Shown here: in pieces, positions 6,665-9,671 of the stretch
How the letters are laid out: each line of letters starts with the position of its first letter
Numbering within the stretch: the first letter of the stretch is position 1
Source: Bacillota bacterium
GTDB lineage: Bacteria; Bacillota; Clostridia; Lachnospirales; Lachnospiraceae
DNA: 9,671 nt
NCBI GenBank assembly: GCA_023392535.1
Contig: JAEVYY010000021.1
Location: forward strand, 1-9,671
Reading direction: 5' to 3'
The notes under the pieces: generated by a model
What the model was told of the DNA's origin: nothing
The model's database searches: none
The model's input: only the letters and a program-made list of their open reading frames with translations
Position numbers and translations under genes: made by a program

Positions 6665-7147
6665 TTAATCAGATTCCAATTGATTTATTCCTGTTAATAG
6701 TTCTTCATAACTTTGCACACTTGAAATTAGCTCTTGAAATTCATCTCTGGCAAGATAGCCAGCTAAAGTGGCCAGGACTCTTAAATGAGAATTGTCTTCC
6801 TGATTATCTACAATGGCCAGCACAAAAATGTATTTAACCGGTTCTTCTTCCTCGCCAGAATGATATAAAAAACTGTCCTTACATCGAATGAATCCCACCC
6901 CGGGCTTTATGACTTCTTTACATTTTCCATGTGGAATAGCGATATATTCGCCCATATAAGTTGACCCCAAACACTCCCTTGCATCCAAAGACTTTTTGAA
7001 GGCAGTTTTATCAGAGACAACTCCGCTTTCTTCGAACTTTTCTGAGATATACCAGAATAGTTCTTCCTTATCTTTGAAAGGAGGCGCATCAATAATCATA
7101 AGTTCTTTTAATAACACTTCTCCAATTTGGATTACCTGATTTCCCAC
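6665..7147 (-). CDS. PTS fructose/mannitol-family IIA subunit
   Basis: This 160-residue cytoplasmic protein (PTS_EIIA type 2) takes phosphate from HPr onto H73 in GEYIAIPHGK and passes it to IIB. Supporting features are RECLGSTYMGEYIAIPHG (58-74), the KYIFVLAI strand and SHLRVLATLAGYL (120-132). A 15-residue N-terminal lead (QIGEVLLKELMII) matches the family start, which supports the GTG at 7147-7145. AAGGAAG at 7162-7156 stands 8 nt upstream of that GTG. The later ATG at 7102 lacks a suitable ribosome binding site. It is the first gene of the five-gene PTS unit, after a 273-nt gap from dhaL. It is not the mannose-type IIA found in DhaM. The RpiB and DhaK-DhaL neighbours hint at a pentose, tetrose or polyol substrate, but this is inference. 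Confidence 0.92.
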   Translation of the reverse strand: MGNQVIQIGEVLLKELMIIDAPPFKDKEELFWYISEKFEESGVVSDKTAFKKSLDARECLGSTYMGEYIAIPHGKCKEVIKPGVGFIRCKDSFLYHSGEEEEPVKYIFVLAIVDNQEDNSHLRVLATLAGYLARDEFQELISSVQSYEELLTGINQLESD

Positions 7148-7420
7148 TTAAAATACTTCCTTTCCTTTACGTAAATAATTCTTTTAAAACATGCGCATAT
7201 TTATTTGAATTATCTTAAATCTATTGTAACAAAGCGTCAGATATTTATATACCCTTCAAAAATACTGTTTTTGCACTTTATTTGTTATAATCGTATATTT
7301 TTTACTATTATACCCATCCTTTATTGTCTGCTATAACAATATTTTTAATACTAATTATTTTTTTATTGTGATTATTGTTTAATTGAGTAATATTTTGAAA
7401 AAAATAATAATCATTTTGCA
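7148..7420 (-). other. 273-nt AT-rich gap between dhaL and PTS IIA
   Basis: No gene is visible. On the minus strand there is a TATAAT at 7312-7307 and an extended -10 TGTTACAAT at 7231-7223. GGGTATA occurs twice, about 60 nt apart. An 8-bp inverted repeat, TGATTATT (7369-7376) and AATAATCA (7406-7413), is separated by 29 nt. AT-rich composition makes chance repeats likely. I found no GC-rich hairpin with a U-tract, so transcription from dhaL may continue into the PTS genes. Confidence 0.5.
7223..7231 (-). promoter_or_regulatory. Candidate extended -10 promoter for the PTS operon
   Basis: TGTTACAAT on the minus strand fits the extended -10 form (TGn followed by TACAAT). It predicts a start near 7216 and a leader of about 70 nt before the IIA GTG. 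No clear -35 precedes it, which an extended -10 can tolerate. A perfect TATAAT at 7312-7307 is an alternative with a longer leader. Confidence 0.4.
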
Positions 7421-8050
7421 CTATTTTATTAGGTCTTGAAGCGAATTCGCAATTGAAGTAAGGATCAAATAACTGCTGGTCGCCCCTGCATCTAAGACTC
7501 CTCTGGAACGTTCTCCAAGTCTGCTGGCTCTTCCTATTTTAGCAATCATACCCTCTGTTGACTGCCACCCTTCTTTTGCCCCATTCTTTAACTGTTCCAA
7601 GGCTTCTTTAAATCCTTTTCCGTCTTTTAATGCCATTTTATAAGCATCTTGTGCCGAAAAAAGAGTATCCAGCAAAGTCTTATCACCACGTTTTGCACCA
7701 CCAATTTCCTGTATCGCTTGAATCGCATTATCAAGCATTTCACTAAAAACTTGAGCATCGATTACGTCAGCCGTAGAAGTGGATAGTTCTTCAAAGAAAA
7801 CACCATACAACGGTCCCATAGAGCCACCGATGTCTTCCTGTAATGTTTCCCCGAGGATCTGTAGACCTTCTGATAAACCAAATTCTTTTCCATCCAGTTT
7901 GTCTTTACACATGGTAAATCCTTTATTCATATTGATACCATGATCACCATCACCGATTTTTCCATCCACCTCACTCAGAAAATCTTTATTATCCTGAATA
8001 GTCTTTATTAAATCAAGAATTACACTTCCTGCCTCTTCGTTTTTAATCAT
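7421..8050 (-). CDS. dhaL: DhaL subunit of a dihydroxyacetone-kinase-family enzyme
   Basis: DhaL is the nucleotide-binding subunit that phosphorylates the ketose bound covalently by DhaK. The 209 residues show the metal and nucleotide loop VDGKIGDGDHG, with three Asp spaced as in E. coli DhaL (D30, D35, D37), then GGSMGPLYG, GGAKRGDKTLLDTL and GRASRLGERSRG followed by DAGATSSY. The last motif usually reads DPGATSS, so Pro is Ala here. In PTS-type systems ADP stays bound and DhaM reloads it. No DhaM is seen here, so the donor could be a DhaM encoded outside the window or free ATP. The ATG at 8050 has AGGAG (8063-8059) 8 nt upstream. A GTG at 8068 overlapping the dhaK stop would leave no room for a ribosome binding site. 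The gap from dhaK is 14 nt. Confidence 0.92.
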   Translation of the reverse strand: MIKNEEAGSVILDLIKTIQDNKDFLSEVDGKIGDGDHGINMNKGFTMCKDKLDGKEFGLSEGLQILGETLQEDIGGSMGPLYGVFFEELSTSTADVIDAQVFSEMLDNAIQAIQEIGGAKRGDKTLLDTLFSAQDAYKMALKDGKGFKEALEQLKNGAKEGWQSTEGMIAKIGRASRLGERSRGVLDAGATSSYLILTSIANSLQDLIK

Positions 8051-8064
8051 TTCATTATCTCCTA

Positions 8065-9060
8065 TCACTGTTTTAATCCCACACTGTCTGCCGGCATATC
8101 AATGCATTCCTTTAATTCCTCGTCAAGCTTCATAACGGTAAGCGTTACTCCCTTCATTTCCAAAGAAGTAAAATAGTTACCTACATAAGCCTTATGGACG
8201 ATGATTCCTTTTTCCTCCAGAATTTCCTGCACTCTGTTATATACAATATACTGCTCCATAACTGGAGTAGCACCCAGTCCGGATAGCAAGACCACTACTT
8301 CATCCTTAGCTTGAAAAGGAAGATCTGGAAGGATAATAGCAAGCATCTCTTTTGCTATTTCGTCTGCACTCTTCAGCTTATCAATTTTTACACCAGGTTC
8401 ACCATGATGTCCGATTCCCACTTCCATAGTACCATCTTCAATCATAAAATTAGGATGTCCCACAGCCGGTATCGTACAAGGAGCCACACCCACACCAACC
8501 GATCGGGTATTATTGATAGCTTTTTGAGCAACCGCTATGACCTCATCCAAGTCCGCTCCCATTGCGGCTTTTGCTCCACCAACTTTCCACATGAGCACTT
8601 CGCCTGCGACACCACGTCGTTTCTCCAGCTCTGTTTTAGGTGCCGATGCACAATCATCGTTTGCCACAACTGTTTTAACTGTTATCCCCAGTTTTTCCGC
8701 TCTGCGAATTGCCATTTTTACATTCATATTGTCACCAGCGTAATTTCCGTAAAGACAGGCAACGCCTTTACCAGAATCCGCTTCCACTATAGCATTTAAA
8801 AAAGATTTTGCAGTTGGAGAAGAAAATATCTGTCCTACCGCAACAGCATCGCACATATTCTTACCAATATAACCAATAAATGCCGGTTTATGTCCGGAAC
8901 CACCTCCGGTAACAATTCCCACTTTCCCACTTACCGGAGCATTCACATATTTAAGCACTTTATCATCTTCCGTAGCTTCCACGATGCCACTATTTGCCTT
9001 GACAAAACCTTTTAGCATATCTTCTACTACATAATCCGGATTATTTATGATCTGATTCAT
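8065..9060 (-). CDS. dhaK: DhaK subunit of a dihydroxyacetone-kinase-family enzyme
   Basis: DhaK binds a short ketose through a covalent bond to a histidine and presents it to DhaL. The 331 residues match the family length. Catalytic positions are present: H57 in GGGSGHKPAF, D110 in GNYAGDNMN and H219 in GIGHHGEPG, matching H56, D109 and H218 of E. coli DhaK. Neighbouring residues differ: GHKPAF replaces the usual GHEPAH, and His replaces the residue before H219, which reads GxGIHGEPG in E. coli. These changes line the substrate pocket, so the substrate may be a larger ketose such as erythrulose. The family includes known erythrulose kinases. The ATG has AAGGAG 6 nt upstream. It lies 25 nt after the isomerase gene and 14 nt before dhaL. 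Confidence 0.93.
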   Translation of the reverse strand: MNQIINNPDYVVEDMLKGFVKANSGIVEATEDDKVLKYVNAPVSGKVGIVTGGGSGHKPAFIGYIGKNMCDAVAVGQIFSSPTAKSFLNAIVEADSGKGVACLYGNYAGDNMNVKMAIRRAEKLGITVKTVVANDDCASAPKTELEKRRGVAGEVLMWKVGGAKAAMGADLDEVIAVAQKAINNTRSVGVGVAPCTIPAVGHPNFMIEDGTMEVGIGHHGEPGVKIDKLKSADEIAKEMLAIILPDLPFQAKDEVVVLLSGLGATPVMEQYIVYNRVQEILEEKGIIVHKAYVGNYFTSLEMKGVTLTVMKLDEELKECIDMPADSVGLKQ

Positions 9061-9085
9061 TCCAATCTCCTTTTTAAGTTATTAT

Positions 9086-9538
9086 CTATTTTCGATATTG
9101 ATTTTCCACCTCAGTAATTCGCTGCACCTTCGCAGTTGAACCACCACCTTGAAAATCAGATGCAAGCCAGATATCCACCAAATATTTAGCTAATTCAACA
9201 CCAATGACCCGCTCACCCATACACATAATCTGTGCATCATTGCTTTTTCTGGCACGCTCTGTCGAAAAAGGATCATGGCAGACAGCAGCTCTGATTCCAG
9301 GTATCTTATTTGCAGTGATTGCCATTCCAATTCCCGTACCACACACAAGAATACCCCTCTCGTACTCACCTCTTGCAATTGCTTCTGCCACAATTTTTGC
9401 AACATCCGGATAAAGAATTACTTCACCCTTAGCTGCACCAAAATCAAAAATTTCGATTTCTTCTTTTGTTTTCAAATGATTGATAATTTCACTCTTTAAT
9501 TGATATGCCGCCTCATCACAACCAATCGCAATTTTCAT
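9086..9538 (-). CDS. rpiB: RpiB/LacA/LacB-family sugar-phosphate isomerase
   Basis: A 150-residue cytoplasmic aldose-ketose isomerase of the RpiB family. The catalytic Cys is C66 in VCGTGIGMAITANK, with T68 and N100 also kept, and YPD at 43-45. Positions that bind ribose 5-phosphate in E. coli RpiB differ: GCDE at 6-9 replaces GCDH, S99 replaces the ring-opening H99 (KSNDAQ for EHNDAN), and G133 and K137 replace the phosphate-binding Arg pair. The fold and chemistry are secure, but ribose 5-phosphate is a doubtful substrate. EryI of erythritol catabolism, which makes erythrose 4-phosphate, and the Mycobacterium erythrulose-4-phosphate isomerases belong to this family. The start ATG has AGGAGG 8 nt upstream. 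It is the first complete gene of the isomerase-dhaK-dhaL unit. Confidence 0.9.
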   Translation of the reverse strand: MKIAIGCDEAAYQLKSEIINHLKTKEEIEIFDFGAAKGEVILYPDVAKIVAEAIARGEYERGILVCGTGIGMAITANKIPGIRAAVCHDPFSTERARKSNDAQIMCMGERVIGVELAKYLVDIWLASDFQGGGSTAKVQRITEVENQYRK

Positions 9539-9671
9539 TCTGCAATCCTCCTCGTATAATATCTTTTAGATACATAAATGTACCTTGATAAATTAATTAT
9601 TTTTGTTCAATAGGCTTAGTTAAGCCCATGATATAATTGTCCTAGTGTCAATCAGGTAATAGTTCTGTTTC
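9539..9671 (-). other. Leader region upstream of the isomerase gene
   Basis: This 133-nt stretch holds an inverted repeat GGCTTA/TAAGCC (9613-9618 and 9621-9626) with a 2-nt centre and a weaker TACAT/ATGTA pair (9571-9575 and 9578-9582). A TTGACA lies at 9651-9646 on the minus strand, but no -10 box stands at 16-18 nt, so I do not call a promoter. One minus frame reads ETELLPD and then TGA at 9650-9648, possibly the end of an upstream gene, but seven codons cannot support that. Confidence 0.4.

Noticed and set aside
7369..7413. Terminator after dhaL from the TGATTATT/AATAATCA arms
   Set aside because: The loop is 29 nt, the stem is purely weak pairs apart from one, and no U-tract follows directly on the minus strand.
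7148..7420. Sigma-54 promoter for the PTS genes, as in lev-type operons
   Set aside because: I found no GG-N10-GC element with the TGGCAC and TTGCA blocks on the minus strand.
8050..8068. GTG start for dhaL overlapping the dhaK stop
   Set aside because: The AGGAG would then lie inside the gene; it is well spaced for the ATG at 8050.
8136..8149. cre-like GGTAAGCGTTACTC inside dhaK
   Set aside because: The 3' half does not match the consensus, and the site lies deep in coding sequence.
8311..8799. Long plus-strand open frame opposite dhaK
   Set aside because: It is antisense to a clear dhaK gene, has no family motifs, and its composition is explained by the opposite-strand coding.
9648..9671. 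End of an upstream gene reading ETELLPD then stop
   Set aside because: Only seven codons are visible, and the other frames are also open for a similar length.

Overview
The window looks like a low-GC, anaerobic Firmicute of the Clostridia, most likely a Lachnospiraceae-type gut organism. Signs are the AT-rich intergenic DNA, strong AGGAGG-type ribosome binding sites, an oxygen-sensitive hybrid-cluster protein, clostridial-style HPr and enzyme I, and a DUF1624 membrane protein of a type I associate with that family. The genus cannot be fixed from the sequence. All recognisable genes are on the minus strand, so transcription runs from high to low coordinates.

Region 1 (9538 down to 7421) holds three closely spaced genes: an RpiB/LacA/LacB-family sugar-phosphate isomerase, a DhaK subunit and a DhaL subunit. 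No DhaM (the usual PTS phosphodonor of DhaK-DhaL) is visible. The isomerase lacks several residues typical of true ribose-5-phosphate isomerase B, and DhaK has altered residues beside its catalytic positions. A ketose other than dihydroxyacetone, such as a tetrulose, is therefore a reasonable but unproven substrate.

Region 2 (7420-7148) is a 273-nt AT-rich gap with candidate promoters and no convincing terminator. Region 3 (7147 down to 3299) is a complete PTS phosphorelay in five genes: separate fructose-family IIA, IIB and IIC, then HPr and enzyme I. A perfect 14-bp hairpin lies between IIC and HPr, and this HPr has Lys where the regulatory Ser46 normally sits. The relay would carry phosphate from PEP through EI, HPr, IIA and IIB to the sugar entering through IIC. 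DhaK-DhaL and the isomerase may process that sugar or a related one.

Region 4 (3298-2393) holds a DUF1624/HGSNAT-like membrane protein with its own candidate promoter and a bidirectional terminator. Region 5 (2392-341) is a two-gene cupin-hcp unit, probably for nitric oxide or hydroxylamine stress. Its promoter has a CRP/FNR-type palindrome placed at about -41.5 relative to a candidate -10 box.

Region 6 (340-1) is a repeat: two 104-nt copies at 107-nt spacing, a degenerate third fragment, inverted repeats, and a minus-strand open frame that runs off the window.
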